A stretch of 64,000 nucleotides of DNA from Astrocystis sublimbata (Eukaryota; Ascomycota; Sordariomycetes; Xylariales; Xylariaceae): NCBI GenBank assembly GCA_022453515.1, contig JAJNNY010000025.1, positions 434,001-498,000 on the forward strand, in the 5' to 3' direction. The position numbers and the translations under genes were made by a program. The notes under the pieces were generated by a model. That model ran no database searches and was not told the origin of the DNA. It was given only the letters and a program-made list of their open reading frames with translations. Shown in pieces: positions 24,182-36,863 of the stretch (position 1 is the first letter of the stretch; each line of letters begins with the position of its first letter).

Positions 24182-27100
24182 GCAAATTGGTGATGCAAAG
24201 CAACTGTAGGATGACGCAAGGAGCTGGCGGGCAACGCCGTGCGGTGGATATATTCTGGATATGGGAGAAAAAGCACAAGCCGTTCTTTGCACAAAATTGC
24301 CGCACACTCCCCTCCGGACAAATTAAAAGTACATGACTGTATCATTTCAGATTGATGCACTGCCAGAAGGCAATGTAAATTACTATTGTTTTAATTCACA
24401 GCCACTCAGTGTTTAGCTGAGCTGATTTCTTGCCGGATTGGCCACACTGCACCTTTTCGCTACAGAGTAATGATGGGATTGAGATTGATAGACCATCTTT
24501 CAGTGCAATTTGCCTTCACATATCGCTGCAGTGTCAGAGCTGGTTTAGCTAGGTAGACTCGGTAAATTACGCTTGGCGTAGTTGTCGACCAGACCTTTTT
24601 GTGAGCGTATCACGCACGACATGACTATCAGGACCCTTAGACATCCTCCAACACCAGGTTCCAGTTGCATTTTGATAACCTGGAATGGATTGAAACTCAT
24701 GTTGAACGCCTTTGAAAGATACTGGAAGATACTATCTCAATCATTCAGCGAACATGCATTACTAACTTGCACACAGATAAGCAGGCTTGTTCGCTTTCCC
24801 AGCGGGGCAGGCAACCATTGCGGTCAGTATCCTCATACATCTCCTCGCAAGTGCTGCACGTAGTGGGGATTTACCTGAGACAGGCCCAAAAAAATCCATG
24901 GTCGAGTCAACAGGGCTCAGACCAGATCAATTGTAGCCTTTTCGACAAAAAGTGGAATGATCATGCCACGGTCCCGTATATAAGTGGCTGCAGGCGGTCG
25001 ACTCTCCGAGTTGACCACGTTCTAGCTTTTGATAGTGTAGTGGTTCAGAGCTGCAGGCCTGAACCGTTACATATCATGGGTTTGTTGAGTTGGTAGCGTG
25101 ACTATACAACTGCATCAACTCGGGCTGTGCCTTTCTCCGCATGGCATCACGGCGTCAGATTAACCTCACAACCGAGGTTGAACCATTCCGTCTAGAAATA
25201 ATAATATTACATAAGCACCCAGGTCAAGCGTTATGATGTGGCATCTCACCTTACTAAACAGCCGTGATACTAATGTAATTGAAAAAAAGCTGTTTAAAAT
25301 AATTATAAAAGCACTTTGATTCGTGTTAATGGTAAGAGCACACAAAAGATACTTAATTGCCTTTCCGTAGCTAACAACTACGAATGTTCCAATAAAGTCA
25401 GGTTTTGCCTATGTTGAAAGCACAACATATTGTGTATAGTAATAATATGAATGAATAGCAAACAGCCTGGTACTAAGTTGACCCCATTTTACATACATCT
25501 CTTCTTTTTCTCAAATTTCGAGGTATTGGCAAGAGTTAAGACGGATTCTTCTCAGTACATCACTCAGGGTGAAAGAAGCCTCATGTTAATTGAAGGTTTC
25601 TCAACAGCAGCGTCGGGCTTTTCTGCCAGTGTAAGTAGGTCAGAAATGTAAGCACAACGTAAAATTGCCAAAAACCGTAAGCTTTCGGTTTTCAAGGGCA
25701 ATTCTCGATGCGGCTGATAGTCTTGCAGTAAGGCCAAGGCTCCCTGCATAATGCACGATGCCACACCACTGCCGCTATGCTTAAGTAACAAATCAACTCC
25801 CGGGAGCTAAATTGCAGCGAAATACCTAATATGTTGACATGCATATCAAGCTCTAGTTCTTTACAAAGTTTGTTTCTAAAACAAAGATTCTTGGTAGCAT
25901 AATAACTTTGTTAGCCAGGTTCCCTTTGTTTAGTGTTGGTAAGGAGGCGTTGACAACTGGAATCCTGGTGTTTTGCTTCCTCGGTACCAATTTATCTCAC
26001 AAATCTAGTCGTGGAGGCTGAGCCCTATAATAGTGACTTGTGATTTAATGCTCGAGGTTCATGGAATCCAGCAATAGTGCGAGGCCTAACAATGTCAGTG
26101 CGAAAATCTGTACCCGTATTACGTGATCAGGGCTCGCACGTGCTCAGTTTCCTTTCCCAGAAACCTGCAGCTGTCATGGTACCAACAGGTACCGCGTCTA
26201 TATTTCTCCTGGGTAAGGAGAAGATCTAGCAGTAGGTACGAGTATACGTGGTGGAACTTGTTTATATGCGAACTGGCTCTGTGCACCAACACTCACACCA
26301 CACCTATGTGACGAGATTGCGAGTGGAGCGAGAAGAAGATACTCCTTTCGGGCGTTTTCATTTTTACGTCATTGTGCCAATGGCCTCTAGAGACGGGTAA
26401 CATTTCCCATTGCAGTCGGCCGTTACTCGGAGTGACTCCGAACAGTCAAATATTGAGCTGCGTTTCCAGAAGCAGGCCCTTGGTTCGGCTTGATCCCCTT
26501 ATTCCCCAGCTCATCCTTGTTCGTCTCTGATGGACTACAGAGAACAGCCTGAATAAAGGCTGAACTATAGATGCGTCAGGTAACAGATACACGTGTACAG
26601 CTGTTATACACTTGAAGTTGCCCTCCAAGTAGGGTGACTTGCGGATACGTTAGGCATGTAGGGGTAGGTACATGTATGTAGTGGCAGGCGAGGCAGGCAG
26701 GGATATCGGGACTGATCGACGCCGGCCGGAGATAGCGGAGCAAGCGCTGGTCGGCTTTCCTCGTTTGGGAGTGGTTTGGGTGTGCAGAGAGGGAAGCGAG
26801 CTATGTGCCTGGCTGACGTAGGGGCACAGGTCTAGTGAGTCTTGGGATGGAAGTGAAACTGCAGCCTCATGCAGGGCATCTGAAGACCACGGGGGTGAAT
26901 CCGGGCTCCTCATTGGTTGCATGGGCAGAGAGACAAAAAATGTCGCTGTGGATGGAGTCGAGGCGCGAATAGGCAGGCCTGCACAGTGACATTGCAGACA
27001 TTGAACGCACAGCGCTAGAGTGCGCGGCAGTCAGAGCGGCAATGACACTGTGTTTGCGTGTCTGCTCCCGATGGTAACAGATACCTATTTTTCGTGGGTG

Positions 27101-28888
27101 TGAAAGGGTCGATCGCAGCCATGGTCTGGGTAACATGCATGGAAGGTAAGAGAGAGCTCCTGGGACCTAAGTAGGTACCTAGCTGAGGACCCTTGGATGG
27201 GCAGTAGGTATTGTTGCCGCTATCACCTCTCCGAAGGTTGTTGCCTTATATGTAGATGCTAGGTACATCTCAGACTCGGTAGGCGCCTTGGAGCGCAAAA
27301 GGCTAACTTACCACGTCGACCTTCCCGTGCTCCGGTCTTAGTGAGGTAGGCAAAGCAGGTAGCTTTTCGGTACTTGTACCGAAATTACCTTGAGCTGGAC
27401 TACGGCGTTACGGCGTTGGAGCTACCTGCCTTAAGCTACCCTCCTACATTAGCTGGCGAGCTAGCTCTATCAATAGCTGTATCAACGGACCCAGCCCATA
27501 CTACCTGGTATGAATATGAGCCCACGCAATCAACCCCGCCATGCATCCATGTGCTGCTGCTGCTACTGCTACACGTCCAGCCCACCATCACCAATATTGC
27601 TCTGCGGGCCTCATCTTTCTGAGCAAAATAACCCGACTTCCGTGGCCCTGGGTAACAAAGTACCCCGTTAGTCAGTCACCTTTGGGTGGGAGTGCATGAA
27701 GCTACCCTTGATCCTCGTTCAAAATCTGCATCGCCTCACGTACCGTACCGTTCCTCGACTTGTCCTCGTTGTTGACCCTGCACCTCCAAGATACGCCGAC
27801 ATTAGCTTGCCCGCCATCTTCAAACCTTCCACTCCTCCAACTACCTACATAGCACATACACCACACCTCGGTGGCCACCACCATATCTTGGTCCCCTCCC
27901 CCCAAAGTCTTGAGTTCCATTAGGCCTGCCTTGTCGATAGCAAAAAGCTCTTGCCTCTTGACCTCACCAGCCTAAACCCCATCCCCAAGACCCTGAACGT
28001 CCCTCGACGGCTAAGGCCTCTCATACGTCCTGCAGCTAAGTCTATATCCGGGTACACACGCTGGGAATATCAGCCGCCGAGCACATCTTCGTTGCTTACA
28101 CCTAGCTGCGCGAGCCGCCACTGTGACCCTGTCATCCCGGTCTTCCCTCGACCTAGGTACGGTTGCACTTCAGCACCCAACCTGGGCCGCACCCTACAAC
28201 TGCATATCCCCTTACTACGCCGGTGAGCCTCTTAGCCAACCGTGAATCCCATCACACCACGAGCGCCACCAGTCATCTGGCAGGTCTCCGGCCCTCAGTG
28301 GGTAACGCTGCATGCCCATTTGAGAATTCGGAGGTCGGGCGTGACCTTGAGGCGCACTCTCGCCTGCATCCACCAAGTCTAATACCACCCCTGCACATGA
28401 ACTGGTACCTAGTGTCGTCATGTCTGAGGTTGTTGCAGCTTTATAGCCAGATCTGTTACGACCACCTAGTTCCTCGGATTCCCTCTTCAGAGCAGTGTCC
28501 CGGTAACTCCTACCGGCCTGTCTGCCTGCCTGCCTGTTGCATCTGAGCCCATCTGCTCCAGGAGACGACCCCATCTGCTTGGGCGGTGCTTTGAGCTCAC
28601 ATCTCTATATTTCCCCGGAAGTTCGATATAGGGTGACTAAGCTGGGCCTACATGTAACACCCCTCCGAACGGTGACAACCTACAGATAATAGTCAGACAC
28701 CGGTGTGCAAATCGCCGGAACCACCAACCGGATACCGTTGGTGCCGCCACTCCCCAGCGCCCGAGCTTGGCTGCGCTCGAGATACGTTGCCCGACGGTCA
28801 CTAGTGACCATATATAATCCTGAGGGTCAAAACTTCTGAAATACGAGAATAGGGTTACGGTACAAGCCGTGCCCCTTTGACTGACACC
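24182..28888. other. Long gene-poor region before nuc-2
   Basis: This 4.7-kb interval contains only short frames on both strands, none with a domain or a coherent intron set. From about 24300 to 26600 it is AT-rich with several A/T runs (for example 25285-25310), which may be decayed repeat DNA. From about 27300 to 28880 it is C/T-rich with few A-runs and is probably the promoter and leader of nuc-2. A TAAGTAGGTACCTA motif lies at 27168-27181. Confidence 0.4.
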
Positions 28889-31800
28889 ATGTAAGCCAGC
28901 TTTCCTGTCGAAGTCGACGTCGCGTTTTGCTACTGAGCCATCAGTGCCCTCACTACAGCAGTGACTGATCCGCCACTATAGGAAGTTCGGCAAGCAGATT
29001 CAGAAGCGCCAGCTAGAGGTCCCCGAGTATGCTGCCAGTTTTGTGAATTACAAGGCTCTGAAAAAGGTGCGTTTTGTAGAAGCTCCAACAGAATTGAGTG
29101 CCCTGTGCTACTACGGGGTAGCAAACAAATCACATGGGGTGTAGCTGCCCTCATTACCATTGCATTCCACACGCCATTATCTCTGGTCGACAATGACCAA
29201 AAATGCTGACAAACCATTTCAGCTCATTAAACGACTCTCGGCAACCCCGACCCTCAGTGCTCAGAATGACCCTCACCTTCCGCAGGCGCCATTAGACACC
29301 CAGGTTGCTCTGCAAGCAAATAAGGCGAAATTCTTCTTCCAACTAGTACGCTTCACCCGGGTTCACCCACGTACATGTGGTGCATGATTACTAACATATG
29401 ACAGGAACGAGAGCTAGAGAAGGTCAACGCCTTTTACCTCCAAAAGGAAGCCGAGGTTGGTCCTTTACAACCCTGATATTCTATCCAAAACATGACACTG
29501 ACCGCACAGTAGCTCAAAATACGGCTCAAGACACTTTTAGATAAGAAAAAAGTGCTGAAATCACGGCAAGGAATCTCTCGACGATCTGCTAAGTTTACCA
29601 CTCTCGAGGAGGGGTTCCAACAGTTTGCCAATGACCTGAACAAGCTTCAACACTTTGTTGAAATCAACGGCACTGCCTTCTCCAAGATCCTCAAGAAATG
29701 GGACAAGACATCAAAGTCCAAAACAAAAGAGTTGTACCTCTCGCGTGCTGTGGAAGTACAACCCTTCTTCAATGCCCCTGTCATCAGTGAACTTTCGGAT
29801 CAAGCTACGACGAGCTTACAGGAGCTTGGGGCCTGGGCGGATGGCGACCACGTCAATTTCGAAGGTCGGACAGAACAACATATTGTCAGCAGTCAACATT
29901 TGGTTGGAACCGACGAAGGCGATGCAGATAGCTTGTTGCTAGACACTGCTATTTCTGGCAACTTGGAGTCCCTACGAGATTTGCTGTCAAGAATGCAGGC
30001 CACTTCCGCTTCGACACCTACGATGGATGTTCCCCTCAGAGAAAGGGTTACGCGTACGTTCCTTGCCGCGGTCCATGAGGGCCCACAAGCATCACTCGAG
30101 GTCTTGTTAGCAACAGGTCTTGTCGACCTCCGGTCTGAAGATGACATCAATGAGCGGAATTGCGTCCACCAGGCCACCATCTATGGAAACCAATTTGTGT
30201 TGGATGTCGGCCTTTCAGGCGGCGTTGAGGTGAAGAGAACCGACGTATATGGCAGGGTCCCTCTGCATTATGCGAGCATGCACGGGCGCATAGACATGCT
30301 CCAGGTTCTTCTGGGAGGTACGTCTATTCCTCGCATTGATTATCAGGACCAGCCGTCTTCTAACAGTGTGCGTAGCGGATCCTTTAACAATTGACATGAT
30401 CGACCATGACAACTTCACCCCACTTATCCATGCCATCATACATGGGCATCTCTCATGTGTCCAGCTGCTCTTGAACGCATCTTCTCGGATAGATCCCGTA
30501 TCGGAAACAGATCACATACCACTCAATCTAGCGTGCGAGCACGGTTCTATTGAGATCGTAGAAACTCTCCTGCGACATGGTGCAAGAATACTTGCTGATG
30601 CCGAAGGACTCTATCCGCAACATCTTGTGGCTCGGTCAGGGCAAACTCCTCGGCTGCTTCGTTTGTTGCAGCAATACGGAGCCGACCTGGACCAGATCGA
30701 CAAGCTCTACGGATGGACGCCGTTGGTCCATGCGGCAAGCGAGGGGAACGTGCCATGTCTCCAGGAGTTACTGAGCGTTGGTGTCAACCCAAACATCCTC
30801 GACGAGAAAGAACTGCCTGCTATGTACTACGCAGCCTGGGAGGGGCATCTGAAGTGTATGGAGCTACTCACGCCGTTCCAAACTAAGAAGGCTGAAAGTC
30901 CCATGTCAATGCAAGCTACTGGGTCACTTCTGGCACCCATGAGCAGTGCAGGACCTGTTCCCATGTCGCTAGATGTAGATGCCGATGCCATCCCTGCATT
31001 GGAACTACCCCCTCCCATCATCCCACTGCGCCGGTATGGGCACAATTTCTTGGACACCAAGACCGTTGTGCAGATTAGTTTCGAAGTGAACGGGCAGCAA
31101 CCTCTGGTTTTCTTCCATGACAGCAAATACCCCGCTGCTCGACTTACCATCTCGTCCAAGCTGTCAGATCTTATACCAAAGAACATTATCCTACCCTTCC
31201 AAGAGGACACCCGCCTCATCTCCTTCCAAGTGGACAACCTCGAAACCTTCACACTTGATTTCGACGTCTTCCCAACATACGGTGCGAAAATTATTGCCAA
31301 AACAGTTGCCCTTCCCGAGGCTTTCAAATCATCGTGGAAGAGCTCTGGAAGATGTTGTCTGGCATTATTTGACCCACGGCTTCGCGCCATCGGGCAAATC
31401 ACCTTCAATACGCAGGTCATCAAACCCTTCCAAGGAGCTCCATTGGAAATCACAGACTTCGAGACCTATTGGAAAGCTACGAGTCAATTCGACCAGAACC
31501 CCACGATGTTCGTCACTGGCTCAAGTTTGTCTGGGGATTTTGTGCAGCTCCACGTTCAACTTACCAGCGACGGCGTCCCTGTCGTCTGGCCGACCTGGAA
31601 GGTAACCTGCGGCCGAGTCGAGATTCCAATAGCCCGTTTGACTTATGAAGAGTTCTGCGTTGTGACAGCGTCAAGGGACGCCCGTAACAGGCTCTCGTCG
31701 CTGATTGCGCAAGGATATGAGAGCACGCCAGCTGAAGTGCATCGGACTTTTTCGAATGTGGGATTCTCTCTCGAGTATACCTTGTCGGTGCTGCCTGCTT

Positions 31801-32478
31801 CGATGAACGTCAATCTCCAAATCATATACCCGTCTGAGACCGACGAAAGGAATTTCAGCATAGGTCCGCCCGCAGACACGAACAGCTTCGTGGACGCCGT
31901 CCTGGCGGTCGTGTTCGATCATGTGCGTGAACAACGAGCCAGAACTCTATCGACTCCAAGTGCGGTACGCTCCGTCGTGTTCAGCTCGTGCAATCCGATC
32001 ATATGCTCGACTCTCAACTGGAAGCAGCCAAACTTCCCTGTGTTTCTCTGCAACGACCTCGGACGTGAGGAGAGCATGCCGGCACCAGACGTCATCCAGA
32101 GTAGTGGCCGCAGAACGTTTTCAGTTAAGGAGGTGGTGCGGATAGCGCAGAACAACAACCTCATGGGGCTGGTATGCAGCGCCCGGCTACTGGTGAGTGG
32201 TTCCATCCTCCTTTTCCCTTTCCTGTCTATATTCGCTATTTATACCAACCCCGACCTTCTTATGTTATGTGCGAAAATGATGACTAATGTAATTTACCCC
32301 ACAGGAAATGGTGCCCGCCTTGGTAGATGCCATCAAGTCTCACGGACTGGCCCTCGTAGTCGATTCATCCGCCAAGGAGCAGGCGTCTCAAGAGCCGTTC
32401 TATCACGCTCCCAAAGGTGTCGACGGTGTTCTTAAGAATAACGGTGTCCTACGCTTCAACGAGTGTATTGATGTCTAG
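28889..32478 (+). CDS. nuc-2: NUC-2/PHO81-type phosphate sensor: SPX, ankyrin, GDPD-like
   Basis: Seven exons (28889-28890, 28982-29066, 29223-29345, 29405-29455, 29513-30317, 30367-32192, 32305-32478) give 1,021 residues; Neurospora NUC-2 is of similar size. The protein begins MKFGKQIQKR, the standard start of an SPX domain. That domain runs to about residue 165 and has the inositol-pyrophosphate-binding lysine set (K145, K148, K149 in SKILKKW). Ankyrin repeats occupy roughly residues 240-530, and the C-terminal third resembles the degenerate glycerophosphodiester phosphodiesterase region of PHO81 proteins. In this family the protein inhibits the PHO80/PHO85-type cyclin-kinase pair when phosphate is low, releasing the transcription factor that turns on phosphate genes. 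The first intron splits the ATG itself (AT in exon 1, G in exon 2); without splicing the ATG is followed directly by TAA. Confidence 0.92.
28891..28981 (+). other. Intron interrupting the nuc-2 start codon
   Basis: A 91-bp intron with GTAAGC donor, GACTGAT branch and ACTATAG end. Exon 1 contributes only A and T of the initiator. After splicing the mRNA reads CACCATGAAGTTCGGC, which restores the SPX start. In unspliced RNA the same AT plus the donor G forms AUG followed at once by UAA. Confidence 0.88.
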
Positions 32479-33204
32479 GATACGTCTGCTCGAGGTAAAG
32501 GGCGGTCTTAAGAGTGTACCCTGGACTGTGCCATACCTCCTATTCGTGGCTTTCCTTTTCCGGTGGTATCTGCGACGGCTGGGCGGTGGGCGTGGAAGGG
32601 GAGGAGGTCTGGAGGATGGTAGGGTTGAGATCATGAAAGGAGGGAAAATGAAGATAGATAGATACCCAGGCTCTACGGATTAGTTTGGTAGTTTTGGCTG
32701 GTGGGTACTTGTGCAAAGTCGCTACATGAGAAAACTCGATATGCGGAAAAAAATATAAGGAAAAAAACAGCGCCCGTAGATCTGGTAAAGTCTCACATAC
32801 ATCATGCCAGTATCAGAAAGGGAACTAAAACTAAAATCATATATCATATATCATCCATGGATGGATGGTAATCGGATTATAATAAGAACAAAGGTCCGAT
32901 TCCCGTATGATCAAGTGACGAACTTAAGACTACCGAGTACCTGGCTAAGGCGCTCCACTACGTAACGCCATCTACCCTACCTATCACTTGTTTTATGCAT
33001 TCGCAAATTCTGTTTACTGTTCGTGTATTGAGATTAATGTAATTCGTCGATTCATAATTGATATTCATTTAAACCGCCTTTGTTTGTTTGTTTTGTTTTC
33101 TTTTTCTGATCCGGTGTCCCTCTGATCTGATATCCGAATGACTAGGGTAGGTACCTAGGTACTTATCTAAAGGAACCCGCACACCTTTAGTGCCTCTCCC
33201 TCGC
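32479..33204. other. Intergenic region between two converging genes
   Basis: About 730 bp separate the ends of nuc-2 (+) and the small membrane protein gene (-). It holds ATATC repeats near 32837-32860, GGAT repeats near 32859-32868 and a strong TAGGTACCTAGGTAC motif at 33148-33162. No gene is seen. Confidence 0.5.
33148..33162. repeat. TACCTAGGTA-type palindromic motif
   Basis: One of the cleanest copies (TAGGTACCTAGGTAC) of the dispersed motif. Here it lies between two converging genes, not in a 5' flank, so it is not exclusively promoter-linked. Confidence 0.6.
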
Positions 33205-34041
33205 TCAAGCCCCCTTAAGCTGATACTTCAGCTTCCCCAAATCCCTCTCGGGATCAATGCTGCCCATCAACATCTTGGCAACTAAGACGACGACGTATAT
33301 AAGCGCCGGCAAACCGGCCTGTGCCACACCACCCCAGTCCCGTCCCTGCGAAGGAGAAGGCGGGGAAGAGGAAGAGGAAGAGGAAGAAGAAAGAAAGCCG
33401 GCGAAGAGCAACAGCCCGCATATCGAGACGTTCAGCAAGGGAAGGTACTGCTGAAGCGGCGAGTGATGGCGGCCGGCGGCCCAGAACAGCGACGCGGAAT
33501 CGGAGGTCGCGCCGCTGGCGCGACGGCGTCGTCGTGCGTTGGCGCCCAGGGGAGATAGGCCGTGACCTGCGTTGCTGTTGCTGTTGCTGCCGTCCGAGGA
33601 GCCGACGCCTCGCGCATCGAGATAGCGGATGCCGGTGACGCCAGGCGGGAGAGACCACAAGGTCCACGCGGTGACGGCGAGGCTGGAGAGCGCGAGGAAG
33701 GCGAGCCATATGTCGGCTCTGCCTACCCCTGCCGCCCTGTTCCCATCCGGCGTCCTGGACCTAGACACCACGCCCGCCACCCCGCCGTACAGGATGAGGA
33801 AGTAAGGTATTGTCGACAGAACGGGGAGGGAGAGTAATATGAGGCGGAACTCGGAGTTGCGCTGCGCGTTGTGCTGCGCGAGGGATTGGATCAGCTCTTC
33901 TTGGAGCTGCTCGTCGAGCGCGGGCCCGTCGTCGTCGGAGTCGAGGTCGGCGCTGTGGTGGCGGGAAGACTCGGGGGTCGTGGTGTCGGAGGGGTAGGCG
34001 AAGGTGCGGCGGAGGCGGGCGGAGGCGGCTGCGAGGTCCAT
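33205..34041 (-). CDS. Multi-pass membrane protein of unknown function
   Basis: A single exon of 278 residues starting at the ATG at 34041 (MDLAAASARLRR); the frame is open a further 32 codons upstream, but that part looks like leader. After a charged, Asp-rich N-terminal region of about 70 residues there are four likely transmembrane segments: LLSLPVLSTIPYFLILY, WLAFLALSSLAVTAWTLW, YLPLLNVSICGLLLFAGFL and LPALIYVVVLVAKMLMG. A Ser/Asn-rich loop, a RRRRR stretch and a nine-serine run separate the later helices. The run is encoded by a GA-rich tract near 33365-33390 that may vary in length. The protein looks like a fungal conserved hypothetical; I recognise no family, and ER or another endomembrane is only a guess. 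Confidence 0.7.
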   Translation of the reverse strand: MDLAAASARLRRTFAYPSDTTTPESSRHHSADLDSDDDGPALDEQLQEELIQSLAQHNAQRNSEFRLILLSLPVLSTIPYFLILYGGVAGVVSRSRTPDGNRAAGVGRADIWLAFLALSSLAVTAWTLWSLPPGVTGIRYLDARGVGSSDGSNSNSNAGHGLSPLGANARRRRRASGATSDSASLFWAAGRHHSPLQQYLPLLNVSICGLLLFAGFLSSSSSSSSSPPSPSQGRDWGGVAQAGLPALIYVVVLVAKMLMGSIDPERDLGKLKYQLKGA

Positions 34042-35015
34042 TTTGCTCCTTGATGGATTTCCAATCTCGGTGCGTGTCCCCTCCCCTTGTCGCGTTTGGT
34101 TCTTGTCGCGTTGGGTGCTGGAGAAGGGCAAGGGCAAGAGTACTGCGGGGTTGTTGTTGTGGCAGAGCTTTGGTTGTGTATATTATGAATGTAGGGTTTG
34201 GCACGGCAGCAGCAGGAAGTAGGTTGTTGCGTGCGCTCGGGCGCGCAAAAGATATAAAGATACTGGCGATGTTTCGAGGGCTGAGGTGGTGTCTCGGAGA
34301 ACTGGTAAGGCTTCCTTTCCAGTGGTGGTGTCCACGATTGGTGGAAGAACTGATCGCTCTCAAAGTGGCTGTCGCCTAAGTACGGGCCTATTAGTGAAAT
34401 GGCGGATTGATGCGCTTACCGCGACAACATTTGCTAGAAACGTTGGGGTTACCTACCAGTAGTAAGTAAGTAAGTCCATGTATGCGACGCGACGACCTGC
34501 TGGCTTCCCGAGTTGAGACGTTGAGTGGGTGACGTAGCTCTACCCCCCTGTCATGTCACTGCAGGCAGCTTGCGTGGGTCCAGGGTCTAGTCTAGGTGCC
34601 TAGGCCCGCTAGCTACCTGCTGGGCTCTTGAGCTGAACAGTTAACTAAAACATGTGAAGCTCGCCTGTCACCTTCATTGCCACAAAAAGAAGAGACGCAA
34701 GCACGGTATCCTCTCTCTCGATAGCAACACGTCATGTCTTTCGCCGCGTACCACTTAATTCTATATATGTATGGTAAAAATCCCATTCTAACATCTTGCA
34801 TGACACTGTCAAACATCAACCTATGTAGGTAACGAGGCGAGGGTGTAGGAGGTGTGGGAGGGTGCTTACAAGTAATAAGCAATGAGTCTAGGTGACTTGC
34901 TGGCTTTGGAAAGTAACAAGGGTGGTTTTGAGGTGGTCATCAAATTGGCCTAGATACGAACAAATATACATTGAATACATGACGTATATACAATCGAGTT
35001 TTATATCCAGATCAT
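34042..35015. other. Intergenic region
   Basis: About 970 bp holding the upstream region of the small membrane protein gene and the 3' end of COX11. TACCTA/AAGTAAGTAAGT tracts occur near 34451-34473. Short frames (34613-34882) show no domain. Confidence 0.45.
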
Positions 35016-36221
35016 CTATGGTGTCGTGGGGAAACTCTTGAAATTCCCATTATTATCGTACTTTGCCTCTGCAGAGGGTAGAAAGCGCGTTAGCAAGCTA
35101 CAAATGAAGAGGATACACATGACGAGACCAGTGCAGCGAGCATAGCACACCCGGCTGATACCCGGTGAAAATAGAGACAAAGTGAGGAGCAAGCAAAATG
35201 GGCACCACTTACTGAAAAACGTATAACTCAACGTAACCTCATTAATGCCCTTCATATTCAGATCATCAAGCAAGTCCGGGTCGAGATAGAAGAAGACGGG
35301 CATGTCCACCGTCTCCCCCGCGTTGAGCCGCTGCTCCTCGAAGCAGAAACACTGGATCTTGCTGAAGTAGGGCGCCACCTGCGCCGGCGTCACGCTGTAC
35401 GTCGCCACCCCGATGATGTCGCTGTCGCTCTTGTTCGTCGCTGTGTAGAATGCCAGTGCTGTCTCGCCTGGCAATACGCGCACCTCGCGCTGTTGAGGAG
35501 TGAACTTCCAGGGCAGGACATCGGAGACGGAGGCGTTGAAGGTCACGCGGATGCGTCGGGCGTCGCGCACGGGAATGAGGCGGGAGGAGGGGTCCTCCCC
35601 GGCTGCGCCGCCGTGGCCGGGGGCTTTGATCGGTTGGCCGCCCCAGCCTGTTGTTTGGCAGATCTGTTGGTTGAGAAGGACACGGGTCAGCACGGGTTCG
35701 CTTGCCGCATCTCCTGCTTCGAGGTGCCATCGGTTGTCCGGCTCAGAGTGTGGTAGAGCTATAGTACAGCCGGCCGCGGATTTTGATATCGAACTGCGCC
35801 GTAGCACGACAGAGACGGTATGAGACAAGTAGACAAACCATCTTATACATCGGCACAGAGCCGTACGAGAAAGCGACAGTGCCGAGGATGACGCTGAGAG
35901 TGTAGAACCTAACGCAGCAGCAGATAATAAGTCGTCTGTCCCCACACGCTTCTTCCGCTCTCATGCGCCTCCAGGTGGGCAATTGGCATACATAGTGGTG
36001 CGGTTCTTGTATTTATAGTGTTCGCGCAGCTGGTCCATCGAAGGCAGCTGTTCCCCAGCTTGTTGCGCATGGCGCTGCTGTGGTTTCGTCGTTGAATTCG
36101 AGATGGGGCGGCGGGCAGCGAATTGCCTCGGGCGGGCGAGTTGTCGACGACATGATGCGCATGCCCACGGGGAGGCGCTCGACTGGAGAGCCCTCCACGA
36201 GAAACGAGGAAGCGAGTTCAT
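35016..36221 (-). CDS. COX11: COX11, copper delivery to cytochrome c oxidase
   Basis: Four exons (36221-35992, 35908-35839, 35663-35213, 35068-35016) give 267 residues. COX11 is an inner-membrane protein that places copper into the CuB site of Cox1. Seen here are a basic, Ser-rich presequence (residues 1-40), one membrane helix starting near residue 77 (FYTLSVILGTVAFSYGSVP), then the intermembrane-space domain. That domain carries C102 (ICQTTG) and the copper-binding C205-F-C207 of QCFCFEEQ. It also holds the conserved VPFFYLD-like segment, read here as MPVFFYLDPD, and ends in SYTFFKAKYD. All three expected cysteines are present. The last exon codes only 17 residues; its frame is fixed by the GTAAGT donor and the CTGCAG acceptor. 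Each splice junction restores a family-like sequence. Confidence 0.94.
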
Positions 36222-36863
36222 GGTGTGAGTGTGAGTGTGAGGTGGGCGTCGAGACCTCGTGAGTTGGAAGTCTTGTCCCGCCAGATCTTGGAGGGTCGAG
36301 ACAGAGCTAGCTCTTCCTAAGTACCTCGAGACAGGGCTCGACAGGTACCTGGCCGAGCCTGGCTCGCCTAGGAAGATGTCAGCACGATGTAACCAAAGCG
36401 TGATGCCAAGCTGAACCACACCGCTTTCAGCCTTAGCCTGCCCGCCTTAGGTGGGCCTGAGCTGAGTCCCGCTTTTGCATAAGTTACTAGGTATTCCAGA
36501 CCGTAAGTAACGGACCTCAGGCTTGATGCGTCCCTACTATCAGCTCTTGTTTCCTTCAAGTTCCAAGTTTGTTTAAACGTTTTTGCATTTTCAACCAACC
36601 TAGGAGGTAGGTAGCTTCCATCTACTATTGCAGCACATCTAACTAAACTACGCTTTGCACTTTGAAAATACTATAAACGAGTCATTAGAATTATAGCAAT
36701 CAATAGAGAAACGGAAAGTTGCTCAGTGAGGAGCGGCGCCGACGCGACAAAGCTAGGTAGAGAACCTATTAGCCTCAACGAGGACACGAGGCCAACCCTC
36801 CAGTCCTCTCTCTCTGTCTGCAACATGTGAAGCCCCCCCGGTGTGACAAAACAACAATGGTCT
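36222..36863. other. Short intergenic region upstream of COX11
   Basis: About 640 bp lie between the kinase-like gene's end (at 36864, on the higher-coordinate side) and the COX11 start. Two TACCT motif copies at 36317-36350 lie about 100-130 bp upstream of the COX11 ATG. No gene is seen. Confidence 0.45.

Noticed and set aside
26640..27140. Two minus-strand frames of about 90 residues
   Set aside because: No recognisable content, no joining intron, and no conservation clue; probably chance.
33205..34137. Longer start (32 extra residues) for the small membrane protein
   Set aside because: The extra part is Gln/Arg/Thr-rich without structure, and the MDLAAASARLRR start has a natural protein beginning; kept the shorter model.
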